From NCBI GenBank assembly GCA_024508725.1, contig JANINS010000003.1, forward strand, positions 124,001 through 188,000: DNA of 64,000 nt, written 5' to 3'. Of this stretch, positions 1 through 8,559 are shown one piece after another. The notes beneath the pieces were generated by a model. The model was not told where the DNA came from and did not search any database. It saw nothing but the letters and a program-made list of their open reading frames with translations. Position 1 is the stretch's first letter. Each line of letters begins with the position of its first letter. This DNA comes from Chitinophagaceae bacterium. GTDB lineage: Bacteria; Bacteroidota; Bacteroidia; Chitinophagales; Chitinophagaceae. The translations under genes and the position numbers were made by a program.

Positions 1-597
1 CGCAGTGATACCTTTATGTGAATATTCAAGGATCTTTATTTCTTCTTCAGGAGATGGATATTTTACTTCGATCTTAAATAGAAATCTATCAAGCTGTGCT
101 TCCGGTAAACGATATGTTCCCTCGTGTTCAACAGGATTTTGTGTAGCCAGCACCATGAAAGGCTCTTTGAATTTATGCGTTACACCGTCATAAGTTATTT
201 GCCTTTCTTCCATCACCTCAAATAAAGCTGCCTGAGTTTTTGCTGGTGAACGATTGATCTCATCTATCAGAACAATGTTACTGAATACCGGACCCTGCTT
301 AAAGCTGAATGATGCAGTTTGCGGATTGAAAACAGAAGTACCAATAACATCACTCGGCATCAGGTCTGGTGTAAACTGTATCCTGGAGAAAGGAACAGCA
401 ATACATTTCGCCAGCAACTTAGCGGTGAGTGTTTTTGCAACACCCGGAACACCTTCTATTAATACATGACCTTCTGCAAGCAGGGCAGCTAACAAAAGAT
501 CGATCATCTTCTCCTGGCCAACAAGCACTTTCCCGATCTCGAATTTAATACGGGCAACAGCTTCATTCAATTGGGTTACATCAATTCTGTTCTCCAT
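1..597 (-). CDS. MoxR-family AAA+ ATPase (C-terminus cut by window edge)
   Basis: The first 199 codons of a MoxR-type AAA+ ATPase, reading from the ATG at 597 towards and past the window edge. Walker A (GVPGVAKT) is at about residues 49-56, Walker B (NIVLIDE) at 107-113, and the sensor-1 segment ATQNP at 151-155. This family is thought to act as a chaperone-like ATPase that remodels partner proteins, often with VWA or DUF58 proteins. It is the last visible gene of a minus-strand operon with DUF4350, DUF4129 and SpoIIM-like genes, the common Bacteroidota order. The start is 3 nt downstream of the DUF4350 stop, so translational coupling is likely. A DUF58 gene would be expected next but lies outside the window. 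Confidence 0.93.
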   Translation of the reverse strand, partial: MENRIDVTQLNEAVARIKFEIGKVLVGQEKMIDLLLAALLAEGHVLIEGVPGVAKTLTAKLLAKCIAVPFSRIQFTPDLMPSDVIGTSVFNPQTASFSFKQGPVFSNIVLIDEINRSPAKTQAALFEVMEERQITYDGVTHKFKEPFMVLATQNPVEHEGTYRLPEAQLDRFLFKIEVKYPSPEEEIKILEYSHKGITA

Positions 598-600
598 TCG

Positions 601-1791
601 TTATATTTTGGATGATGTATAAAATTGTTCAATTCGTTTGTTTAACTCTAACAGCTTTCCATCAGTGATATTTCTTGATGATCTTACTTCATCGTAAATA
701 TCCACGATCTGTTGTATCTGCTGCTCTTCAGCACCGGATTTCTTTGCCAGTAGCTTTACAAAAGCTTCGTCAAGCACATTCGTTTGCACATAATACCGGC
801 TTCTCACATGCTGCATCCAGTAATGAAATTTATTATTGGCAATACTGCGATTATCTTTCTGTCCAAAATAAACTGCTGCAACCGTTCTTACAAAATCAAG
901 TGTAGTGTTTCGTAAAGGCAGAATAACCGGTATGATACGTTGCCTTCTCTTCATCTCTACCAGAACAAATAATATCATACCTGCAATGCTGATGCGTAAA
1001 GCCCACCGCAACCATTCATTACCTAAGAAAAAACGCAAGGGTGTAGCCGGACCACTTCTGCCTTGCTTGTAATATTCATCCCAGTAAATAGTTTGAACAT
1101 CTTTCGGCAGATACGACATTGCCTTTGCAACATACTGGTTGTTGTTATTGAACAACATAAAATAATTACTGAAAGAAAGCGGTGCAGCATGAACAAAAAA
1201 TGCTCCCGAACCAACGTTCACTTTTACGAAGTTGGGCTTATTGTTATGAGTAACACCAAGGATCACTGTAGAATCATCTTTATTAAGTGAGGAGAAAGTT
1301 TCATCAACAGCGAACTTCTTAAAACGGTAATTGGTATCAGCTTTCAAAACAGGATTCACAAGATTCAAAGAAGTAGAATCTTTACTGAACAACTCTGCAA
1401 AATCCTGCCTTTCTAATCCTAACGTATCCATCAGCTTTTTATTGATCTTATCAGCTGATAAAAAAACATAATTGCCTTTATGAACAAATTTCAAAAGCTC
1501 TTTTACATCAGTTTCTGCAGCTCCAAAAAATGGCGCTACAACAATGTAAGCAGCATGTTGAATATCCTGGTTGTGCAGTGTATTATAAATTGGCTCACGC
1601 TGAGCAATGATGGATGAAGTTGGGAATACATCTTTCAACCGATTGTAGAGAATGTATGCACCGTAAGGATTTTTATCGTCTTTACTCAACGTCACAGTCC
1701 AGTCGATCGGTTGCGGACGATTCAGCTCTGCTACAATATATACTGTAAGCAGTAGGCCAAATATGATGAGGAATGTACGGTAACTTTTCAC
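601..1791 (-). CDS. DUF4350 domain-containing membrane protein
   Basis: A 396-residue protein with an N-terminal membrane anchor (about residues 7-23), a long extracytoplasmic domain, and a second membrane segment near residues 263-280 followed by a basic stretch and a cytoplasmic tail. The arrangement and the MoxR/DUF4129 neighbours match the DUF4350 family, which has no assigned biochemical role. The start is GTG: its G is also the last base of the upstream TAG stop (TAGTG), which suggests coupled translation. The family call rests on architecture and context; function is unknown. Confidence 0.85.
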   Translation of the reverse strand: MKSYRTFLIIFGLLLTVYIVAELNRPQPIDWTVTLSKDDKNPYGAYILYNRLKDVFPTSSIIAQREPIYNTLHNQDIQHAAYIVVAPFFGAAETDVKELLKFVHKGNYVFLSADKINKKLMDTLGLERQDFAELFSKDSTSLNLVNPVLKADTNYRFKKFAVDETFSSLNKDDSTVILGVTHNNKPNFVKVNVGSGAFFVHAAPLSFSNYFMLFNNNNQYVAKAMSYLPKDVQTIYWDEYYKQGRSGPATPLRFFLGNEWLRWALRISIAGMILFVLVEMKRRQRIIPVILPLRNTTLDFVRTVAAVYFGQKDNRSIANNKFHYWMQHVRSRYYVQTNVLDEAFVKLLAKKSGAEEQQIQQIVDIYDEVRSSRNITDGKLLELNKRIEQFYTSSKI

Positions 1792-2477
1792 TAGTTGATC
1801 TTGTTTTTAAAATCAATGAATGATGTTTCAAAATCACGATAGTGTTCCTTACTTACAGTTTCTCCACCATACCATGCAAATTCAAACGAAGTGGTAAGAT
1901 GATTAAAGGTATCTGATGCAGCATGTTGCTTTAGTTCGTATACATAAGCGGTATTTGTTTTACCAGGCTTCCAGTCGATCAATGCTTTATCGCTGAGTAG
2001 TTTTAAGGAATAGAGATACACCAATCTTACTGCAAGACGATAGTTCTCTTTATCGACAGCTTCTTTTATTGCATCATCAAAAGAAATACTGTGAATGTCT
2101 TCCGAGCCAACTTCATAATCCAGTCCTTTCTTTCCTCGTGAACCAAATAAGCCTGTTCTGTCACCTGTCATTTTTAAAATAAAGTACACAACGGCTGCGA
2201 TTCCCAATAAAATAAAAATGATCTTGACAGTTACATTACCTACTGGGTTAGACATCAACTCCCCGATCTTTCTCCAGAACCAGGCCCAGAACCTGTCCCA
2301 CAGAGACGTTACGGGTTCTGATAATTTATCATACTGAAACTGTCGATCTTTCTTGTACTCACTTATTGCCTGTTCATTGAAAGCCCTTGCCTGTACATGA
2401 GATGAGTCATAGGCAGCTAACTGGCCATTGCCATTAAGCGAAAAGAAAACTAATATGCAGAAAAGCAGGTATCGCAT
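1791..2477 (-). CDS. DUF4129 domain-containing protein
   Basis: A 228-residue protein with an N-terminal signal sequence, a short periplasmic segment, one membrane helix at about residues 82-103, and a cytoplasmic C-terminal DUF4129-like region rich in Trp, Tyr and Leu. DUF4129 proteins typically occur with MoxR and DUF58 genes; their biochemical role is not established. The ATG overlaps the stop of the gene upstream (TAATG), consistent with an operon translated as a unit. Its own TAG stop overlaps the GTG of the DUF4350 gene. Confidence 0.85.
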   Translation of the reverse strand: MRYLLFCILVFFSLNGNGQLAAYDSSHVQARAFNEQAISEYKKDRQFQYDKLSEPVTSLWDRFWAWFWRKIGELMSNPVGNVTVKIIFILLGIAAVVYFILKMTGDRTGLFGSRGKKGLDYEVGSEDIHSISFDDAIKEAVDKENYRLAVRLVYLYSLKLLSDKALIDWKPGKTNTAYVYELKQHAASDTFNHLTTSFEFAWYGGETVSKEHYRDFETSFIDFKNKIN

Positions 2478-3352
2478 TAATACTGCTCCTCAATTTTATC
2501 ATTTGGATTTGTTGTGCCCAGGTTTTCCAAACGTTTCATCATTCCAAAGCCATCGAGTTTCTCTATAAGACTGTAATAATTAAGACAAACAGACACCACA
2601 AACACGAGGTAAAAGCAATATCCAAATACATTGGCTACTGATGTAAATACGCCTGCTGTAGTAGAAAATTCTTTAGTTGTGAGATAAGAACCTACACCAG
2701 TAAAAATCCCGACAATTAACCCGATAGCACCTCCTACAAAACTGTAGATCAGGTAAGACACGAAGTAAATAGCGAGTGAAACCCAGAAATTTTCTTTGAT
2801 GAGTTCAAAGCACCTGCTGATGGATCCACCAATACTCGCATCTTCATTTACCATTATTGTAATAGCAGGAGCAAGTACAACGGCAAGATAAACACCAGGC
2901 AAAATACAGAGCATCGTTCCAACAACGATCAAGATCAAAGCAATGATCGCTAATACAATTGCAGGAACAATATGCCTCCTGAATTCACTCCATACTTCTT
3001 CCAATGTTGGGGATTCGTTATTCTTGTCATACAGTTTCATATAAGCTGCAACACATACCTGCATAGCTGCTAAGCCCAACATTGTAAGAATGATGATCAA
3101 AAAATAGTTTAGATTAAAAATGGAAGAAAAGATCGAAAGATCACCAGGTTGCTTTTCTACCCTGTCAAATACAGAGGTCATCTGGCTTTGATAAATGCCA
3201 CTTATAATCGCAGCACCTATAATAAAAACACCAGATATAAGGGCAAAACTTTTGAATAAAGGTTTAAACTCCTGCCGGATGAACTGGAATGTATCTCCGA
3301 TATTCTCTCCGAAGTCTCTTACTTTACTGAGGTAAATTTTTTGTTGAGCCAT
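2477..3352 (-). CDS. Multi-spanning membrane protein of the MoxR operon
   Basis: A 291-residue protein with about six hydrophobic segments and a charged loop after the second. It resembles the membrane domain found in some glycerophosphodiester phosphodiesterases, but has no phosphodiesterase domain, so no enzymatic activity should be inferred. Its start lies 34 nt inside the upstream SpoIIM-like gene and its stop overlaps the DUF4129 start. The family assignment is weak; operon membership is clear. Confidence 0.75.
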   Translation of the reverse strand: MAQQKIYLSKVRDFGENIGDTFQFIRQEFKPLFKSFALISGVFIIGAAIISGIYQSQMTSVFDRVEKQPGDLSIFSSIFNLNYFLIIILTMLGLAAMQVCVAAYMKLYDKNNESPTLEEVWSEFRRHIVPAIVLAIIALILIVVGTMLCILPGVYLAVVLAPAITIMVNEDASIGGSISRCFELIKENFWVSLAIYFVSYLIYSFVGGAIGLIVGIFTGVGSYLTTKEFSTTAGVFTSVANVFGYCFYLVFVVSVCLNYYSLIEKLDGFGMMKRLENLGTTNPNDKIEEQY

Positions 3353-4344
3353 ATATCAAAACTATTGCGGGTAAATGTTGAAGTATTCTTTGGTGCCTGC
3401 TCAATTCTCTTGTGCAAACGTATCGGATAAATTATGAAATACCATATGATAAAAGCCAATGAAGCTCCCAGTATCGATAAGCTTAGTGCAAGTGGCATAT
3501 CGGTGTGCCTTGTTACATAACCTTCAAAAAATGCAGCGGTAAGAAATACCGGTACCAAACCAATTACGATCTTAAGTCCGTCTTTACCACCTCTTAAAAA
3601 AGAAGCCGACCTGCTGTATGTTCCAGGGAAAAGAATGCTTGTTCCTAATATCAATCCTGCAGCTCCTGCAATTACGATTGCCCATATCTCTAAAGTGCCG
3701 TGAATGAATATGACGGTGATGCTTTTAAAACCTAGTCCTTTTGAAAAGAAATAGTATTCGAACGATCCTAGCATTAAACCATTGCTTAATAATAGCCAGA
3801 TCGTACCAATAGTAGTAGCTCCTAAAACGTAAGCAACAAACGATACCCTGATATTATTAAATGCGATCTGAAGAAACATTTCCAATTGCCCGGCATGCTT
3901 GTACACACCAAACGGATCACCCTTTTCAATGTTCTCATTGGTCATGTTCACATACCCATCACCAAGTATCAACCGGATGAAATTATCATCGTATTTGGCT
4001 GACAAAGCTCCCATCGCACAGAATGTGATGAAGAACAGAAAGGCATACAAAAATTGCCGATGATATCGCTTAAAGAGAAATGGCAACTCATATTGCCAGA
4101 ACCACCATATCCGGCTACGGTCTTCTAACTTGTTCTTATATATTTTCTGGTGGAAACGGGAAGCCAGTCCGTTTAAATACTTTGTTGTGTTGCTTTGCGG
4201 ATAGAACGTTTTAGAATATGCCAGGTCATCGGTAAGCTCTACAAAACGTTCTGCAAGCACATCAGCCGAAATGCGTTGCTGCACTTCAGCTTCGTATTGC
4301 TTCCATTTATCTGCGTTTTGTTTCAGGAACTGTGCTTCCCTCAT
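3319..4344 (-). CDS. Stage II sporulation protein M (SpoIIM)-like membrane protein
   Basis: A 341-residue protein with a soluble, charged N-terminal third (about 95 residues) and a multi-helix membrane region. The segment FIHGTLEIWAI near residue 205 is characteristic of the SpoIIM/DUF95 family. Despite the name, this family is widespread in non-sporulating Bacteroidota and usually lies beside RDD and MoxR genes. It is the first gene of the minus-strand operon and diverges from the RDD gene across an 89-bp gap that must hold both promoters. Confidence 0.88.
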   Translation of the reverse strand: MREAQFLKQNADKWKQYEAEVQQRISADVLAERFVELTDDLAYSKTFYPQSNTTKYLNGLASRFHQKIYKNKLEDRSRIWWFWQYELPFLFKRYHRQFLYAFLFFITFCAMGALSAKYDDNFIRLILGDGYVNMTNENIEKGDPFGVYKHAGQLEMFLQIAFNNIRVSFVAYVLGATTIGTIWLLLSNGLMLGSFEYYFFSKGLGFKSITVIFIHGTLEIWAIVIAGAAGLILGTSILFPGTYSRSASFLRGGKDGLKIVIGLVPVFLTAAFFEGYVTRHTDMPLALSLSILGASLAFIIWYFIIYPIRLHKRIEQAPKNTSTFTRNSFDIWLNKKFTSVK

Positions 4345-4433
4345 AATCAGTCAACCTTCGTTACTCCGTAAAAATAAAGGCAAAAAACATTTGCAGTTCC
4401 ATAAAACTAGTTTTATTTAGAGCTGATTTATTT

Positions 4434-5162
4434 ATGAGCACCATATCCATTACAACCACCCAGAATATTGAAGTAGAATACGACCTTGCCAGCCTTGGAG
4501 AAAGGATCGTTGGAAGGATCCTCGACGGATTGCTGATCGTAGTGTATGCTTTTATTATCATCTTTATCGTAATAGGAACCAGCCAGTTTAATTCTTTTTT
4601 TGAGCATAACGGGTGGATGGTGGTTTTCTTTATTCTTCCTCCTTTCTTCTATGATCTGGTTTGTGAAATGCTTTTTAACGGTCAAAGCCTGGGAAAAAAA
4701 GTGATGGGAATAAAAGTGATCAGCCTGAATGGAGAACAACCCACATTTGGACAATACCTGATCAGGTGGCTTTTCAGGTTAGTTGATTTTAGTCTTACCG
4801 GTAGTCTTTGTGGTTTGATCTGTGTTGCCGCCACCGAAAAAAGACAACGCCTTGGCGATATCATTGCAGGAACAACTTTGGTAAAAACAAGACCGAGAGC
4901 CAACATCCAGCAGACATTGTATGTACCTACTGAAGAAAACACCTATGTACCTACTTACCCTGAAGTGGTAAACCTTTCTGATAGCGATATCCAACTGGTA
5001 AAAGAGGTGTTGATCAACGTGCAGAAAACAAGGAATACGATGCTTGCATTACAAGCTATGAACCGGATAGAACAAGTATTACACATCACCAGCAAACAGG
5101 ATCCGGTGAGTTTTCTTTATTCTGTATTATCTGATTATAACAATCTTGCTTCAAAGCTTTAA
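4434..5162 (+). CDS. RDD family membrane protein
   Basis: A 242-residue protein whose N-terminal half contains the RDD hallmark: GERIVGRILDG at about residues 22-32, three hydrophobic helices, the GQSLGKKVMGIKV loop near residue 85, and RQRLGDIIAGT near residue 138. The C-terminal 80 residues are hydrophilic and unassigned. RDD proteins are proposed small-solute or ion transporters, but the substrate is unknown. It diverges from the SpoIIM-like gene and its 3' end overlaps the convergent DUF2752 gene by 4 nt. Confidence 0.9.
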   Translation: MSTISITTTQNIEVEYDLASLGERIVGRILDGLLIVVYAFIIIFIVIGTSQFNSFFEHNGWMVVFFILPPFFYDLVCEMLFNGQSLGKKVMGIKVISLNGEQPTFGQYLIRWLFRLVDFSLTGSLCGLICVAATEKRQRLGDIIAGTTLVKTRPRANIQQTLYVPTEENTYVPTYPEVVNLSDSDIQLVKEVLINVQKTRNTMLALQAMNRIEQVLHITSKQDPVSFLYSVLSDYNNLASKL

Positions 5163-5572
5163 TGGTGCGGAGCAAGAAGATCAAACGGATATACATGTAC
5201 ATTTCTTAGTACCCAGAAAAGCATTACTACTACTGCTAAAATCCAGATGAATGTTACGGAATGAAATAGTCGCTGCTGCACAACTTTAGTAGTGAATGTA
5301 TTCATAATCGAAGCATATACAGAATAACCGATCATTGGCAAGGAAGCCACCAGCAAAACATTGAAACGCATAGCCGAAATGAGATCAAAGTGCAGTAGTG
5401 CCGAAATAGCTCTTTGAGAACCACAACCCGGACAAAATAAACCAGTCAGGCTGTGAAAAGGACATTTGGGAAACAGCTGTGTTTCTCTTGCATCAATAAA
5501 GAAGTACAGCAGTGATATCGCTACCACTGCTGCACAACGTATTAGAAATTGTATCTTCTTATCTATAATCAT
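5159..5572 (-). CDS. DUF2752 domain-containing membrane protein
   Basis: A 137-residue protein with three or four hydrophobic segments and the DUF2752 signature FPKCPFHSLTGLFCPGCGSQ at about residues 34-53, including the CPGCG motif. Members are small integral membrane proteins of unknown function. The start overlaps the end of the upstream dispanin-like gene by 14 nt, so the two are probably co-transcribed. Confidence 0.88.
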   Translation of the reverse strand: MIIDKKIQFLIRCAAVVAISLLYFFIDARETQLFPKCPFHSLTGLFCPGCGSQRAISALLHFDLISAMRFNVLLVASLPMIGYSVYASIMNTFTTKVVQQRLFHSVTFIWILAVVVMLFWVLRNVHVYPFDLLAPHH

Positions 5573-5870
5573 TCATTGCATCCTTATTTGCCCAGAAAGC
5601 TGTCACTCCGAAAGCAAAAATAGCAATGATATAAAGGACCAATACAGCCAGTCCTACGAAGAAGCCGATCTTAGTCCACTTCGCAGCATCTCTTGAAGCT
5701 TGCAATGCTCCAGCCTGATCTCCTGCATTAAATTTAGAGCTCACTTGAGTCGCATAAACAATTCCAACAACCCCAAAAGGCAAACAGCAGAATAAAGTAA
5801 CAAGGATAGATTCTACCAACCAATTCTTTGGGGGAGTTAACATTGGTTGCTGTTGATAGTTTTGTTCCAT
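5559..5870 (-). CDS. CD225/dispanin family membrane protein
   Basis: A 103-residue protein with a short Gln/Pro-rich N-terminus, then PPKNWLVESILVTLFCCLPFG (residues about 13-33) and a second hydrophobic segment near residue 75. The CC pair, the following FG-VxxIVYA segment and the A-x-ASRDAAKW linker fit the CD225/dispanin fold. Bacterial members have no defined function. It is followed by, and overlaps, the DUF2752 gene. Confidence 0.85.
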   Translation of the reverse strand: MEQNYQQQPMLTPPKNWLVESILVTLFCCLPFGVVGIVYATQVSSKFNAGDQAGALQASRDAAKWTKIGFFVGLAVLVLYIIAIFAFGVTAFWANKDAMNDYR

Positions 5871-5920
5871 AAAGCAGTTTTAGTTTATTTAGCAAAATAC
5901 ATTGTGTTGTGCAAATAAAA

Positions 5921-5941
5921 AAGCTCCTGATAAAGGAGCTT
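5921..5941 (-). terminator. Intrinsic terminator of proS
   Basis: An 8-bp perfect stem (AAGCTCCT/AGGAGCTT) with a 5-nt loop, followed on the minus strand by a T-run. It lies 27 nt after the proS stop and before the dispanin-like gene. Confidence 0.85.
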
Positions 5942-5967
5942 TTCAACAAAATATTCAACAACTCTAA

Positions 5968-7446
5968 TTAATACGCTCTTGCAAACAATACCCGTTGCTT
6001 AGATGTATTTCCTGTTAAAACGCATTTACCTTCTTCCTGTTTATTGTTAAGCGGAATACAACGAATGGTTGCCTTTGTTAGTTCCTTGATCTTTTCTTCT
6101 GTTTCAGGAGTACCATCCCAATGTGCTGAAACAAATCCGGCCTTCTCATCCAGCAGTTTTAAAAACTCATCCCACGTATTGGCTTCTCTTGTATTCTCCT
6201 GGCGAAAAGCATTTGCCCTGTTGTAAATGTTCTGCTGTATCTCATCTAACAGCTTCACTACATTGTCTGCCAAACCATCAATACTCAGGCTCATCTTCTC
6301 CTTTGTATCTCTTCTTGCTACTTCGGCAACATTATTTTCCAGGTCTCTTGCTCCCATCGCAATTCTCACAGGTACACCTTTCATTTCATACTCGGCAAAT
6401 TTCCATCCTGGTCTTGCAGCGTCATTATCATCATACTTTACTGAAACGCCTGCAGCTTTCAACTGCTTCATCAGCTCATTTACTTTTGCATCGATGGCAG
6501 CTTTCTGCTCTTCTCCTTTATAAATAGGAACGATCACCACCTGTAGCGGAGCAATTTTCGGAGGCAATACCAACCCATCGTCATCACTATGAGCCATTAC
6601 TAAAGCTCCGATCAGCCTTGTACTCACACCCCAGCTCGTTGCCCAAACATAATCCAGCTTGTTGTTCTTATCGCTGAACTTCACATCAAAAGCCTTGGCG
6701 AAGTTTTGACCGAGGAAATGTGATGTCCCAGCCTGCAACGCTTTTCCATCCTGCATCAACGCTTCAATACAATATGTGTCCTCGGCTCCTGCGAAACGTT
6801 CGTTTGGTGTTTTCACGCCTTTTACCACAGGTAAAGCCATCCAGTTCTCTGCAAAATCTGCATATACATCCAGCATTTGCTCTGTTTCTGCAATCGCTTC
6901 TTCTTTTGAGGCATGTGCAGTGTGACCTTCCTGCCAAAGAAATTCTGCAGTACGTAAAAACAAACGTGTTCTCATTTCCCAACGAACCACGTTAGCCCAC
7001 TGGTTTACCAAAATAGGAAGATCACGGTAAGATTGTATCCAACCTTTATAGGTGTTCCAGATGATCGCTTCAGAAGTTGGACGAACCACCAGTTCTTCTT
7101 CAAGTCTTGCTTCCGGATCAACGATCAGCTTTCCTTTATTATCAGGATCTGCTTTTAAACGATAATGTGTTACCACGGCACATTCTTTTGCAAATCCTTC
7201 TGCGTTTTTTTCTTCTGCCTCGAACAAACTCTTGGGCACGAACAAAGGAAAATACGCATTCACATGTCCCGTATCCTTGAACATTTTATCCAGTGCATCT
7301 CTCATATTTTCCCAAAGTGCATAGCCATATGGCTTGATCACCATACAGCCACGAACGGCACTGTAATCTGCCAGCCCGGCTTTTAAAATAAGATCATTGT
7401 ACCACTGCGAATAATCCTGTGCTCTCGATGTAATTTCTTTAGCCAT
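5968..7446 (-). CDS. proS: Proline--tRNA ligase, archaeal/eukaryotic-type short form
   Basis: A 492-residue class II aminoacyl-tRNA synthetase that charges tRNA-Pro. Motif 2 ([20 protein letters not shown]) spans about residues 152-171, preceded by the RPTSEAIIW segment, and the anticodon-binding domain follows from about residue 300. There is no inserted editing domain between motifs 2 and 3, and the protein ends in a terminal Tyr (FARAY), as in the archaeal/eukaryotic-like ProS class common in Bacteroidota. It is transcribed alone and followed by a terminator. Confidence 0.97.
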   Translation of the reverse strand: MAKEITSRAQDYSQWYNDLILKAGLADYSAVRGCMVIKPYGYALWENMRDALDKMFKDTGHVNAYFPLFVPKSLFEAEEKNAEGFAKECAVVTHYRLKADPDNKGKLIVDPEARLEEELVVRPTSEAIIWNTYKGWIQSYRDLPILVNQWANVVRWEMRTRLFLRTAEFLWQEGHTAHASKEEAIAETEQMLDVYADFAENWMALPVVKGVKTPNERFAGAEDTYCIEALMQDGKALQAGTSHFLGQNFAKAFDVKFSDKNNKLDYVWATSWGVSTRLIGALVMAHSDDDGLVLPPKIAPLQVVIVPIYKGEEQKAAIDAKVNELMKQLKAAGVSVKYDDNDAARPGWKFAEYEMKGVPVRIAMGARDLENNVAEVARRDTKEKMSLSIDGLADNVVKLLDEIQQNIYNRANAFRQENTREANTWDEFLKLLDEKAGFVSAHWDGTPETEEKIKELTKATIRCIPLNNKQEEGKCVLTGNTSKQRVLFARAY

Positions 7447-7491
7447 GATGTGTTTTATATATAACCAACTTCAAATCTATCCTCGTCGTCT

Positions 7492-7608
7492 GTTGTGTCA
7501 CTCACTTATACGTTCAGAATATTACTCTGCTGATGTGATTCGTGAATCGTGAATCTTAAAAACACGATTGACGATTAACGAATAAACCGTACAAGAGTGC
7601 GACGCAAC
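7492..7608. repeat. Full palindromic unit of the dispersed GTTGCGTCGCAC repeat
   Basis: The left arm (7492-7512) reads GTTGTGTCACTCACTTATAC. The right arm (7588-7608) is its inverted counterpart, ending GTGCGACGCAAC. Between them are short direct repeats of CGTGAATC and CGATT type. The whole unit is 117 bp and can fold into one long imperfect hairpin. The closest relative in the window is at 15937-16058. Confidence 0.8.
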
Positions 7609-7752
7609 GGAAGTTAAATAGCATTGTTACAGCCAGGACCATAAAATTCATAAACCTTATCGTTCCCTTAACACTCTTTATTGCGCTAAAACGTTGTACG
7701 GCAGAGAGTTTGCTACTAAATTGCTATCGCTCCGGAGGCGTCACAAATGTAG

Positions 7753-7760
7753 TAACTTCG
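7753..7760 (+). promoter_or_regulatory. Candidate -7 box (TAACTTCG)
   Basis: TAACTTCG resembles the Bacteroidota -7 element TAnnTTTG and lies 28 nt before the lipoprotein start. No well-placed TTG -33 element was found. Confidence 0.4.
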
Positions 7761-7788
7761 CATTAATAACCTCACAAACCAAACCGTC

Positions 7789-8460
7789 ATGAAAGACAGA
7801 ATTCTACTCACCTTGCTCGTAGGTTCTTTGCTTGCCAGTTGTTCTTCAGTTTACAGAAGCGGACAAACCCCAGATGATGTTTATTATTCTCCCACAAGAG
7901 AGGTTGTAAAAACACAGGATAAAGAAGAAGACAAGCAGGAAGAAAAAACCACCACTGCCGACGATCAATATTTAAAAATGAAAGTACGTGACCGCTATCG
8001 CTGGTCACAGATCGATGATTACGATTATTGGGTTGACAGCCGATACAACAATCATTGCAGCTGTACCTGTAACCCTCCGGGTTATAATTATGGATACAGC
8101 GTAGGTTACGGTTATTATCCTACCAGGAGCTGGTCTTACTATTCTTACAATCCTTATTACATCGCAGGATATTACAATCCTAAGTACATAAAGGGTAATA
8201 CCAGTGGCTCTAACGTTAAAGCCTACTCGAACACTACTTACAACAACACCAACAGCCCAACGAATGTAAAAACAGGCAATACTAATAATGGATCATTCCT
8301 GAAAAGAGTATTTACCAGTTCTGGCGGCACAGCAGACAGAACGGAAAGAACATTCTCTGGTGGTTCATCTAACACAAGCAGTTCTGCAGGTGGAAAGAGT
8401 GGTGGCTACAACAGCAGCGGAAGTAGTAGCAGCAGCGGACGAGGTGGCAGAGGCAACTAA
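7789..8460 (+). CDS. Low-complexity lipoprotein of unknown function
   Basis: A 223-residue protein with a lipoprotein signal peptide and lipobox (LLASC, Cys18). A charged Glu/Lys/Gln stretch follows, then DDYDYWVDSRYNNHCSCTC with three closely spaced Cys, then a Tyr/Gly-rich block, and an Asn/Ser/Gly-rich tail ending in RGGRGN. It is probably tethered to the envelope with an extended, disordered exposed region. I do not recognise a domain. It is separated from the FadL-like gene by 99 bp and may be co-transcribed with it. Confidence 0.8.
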   Translation: MKDRILLTLLVGSLLASCSSVYRSGQTPDDVYYSPTREVVKTQDKEEDKQEEKTTTADDQYLKMKVRDRYRWSQIDDYDYWVDSRYNNHCSCTCNPPGYNYGYSVGYGYYPTRSWSYYSYNPYYIAGYYNPKYIKGNTSGSNVKAYSNTTYNNTNSPTNVKTGNTNNGSFLKRVFTSSGGTADRTERTFSGGSSNTSSSAGGKSGGYNSSGSSSSSGRGGRGN

Positions 8461-8559
8461 TAATTCCTACAGCAAAAATGAAATAATCAGTTACAGATCA
8501 TGTGTTGCAGCAATGCAGCACAAGGTCTGCAGCTAAACCTTTACCCCAACACTTACTTT

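Larger units (their letters stand above)
7447..7788. other. Gene-free divergent intergenic region
   Basis: A 342-bp region between divergent proS and the lipoprotein gene. It holds a complete palindromic copy of the dispersed repeat (7492-7608) and a TAnnTTyG-type -7 box at 7753-7760 before the lipoprotein gene. I see no open reading frame or RNA gene in it. Confidence 0.7.

Noticed and set aside
7727-7740. CGCTCCGGAGGCG, similar to the REP-like palindromes
   Set aside because: The palindrome is GC-rich but lacks the GGCTCC-NNN-GGAGCC layout and has no spacer.
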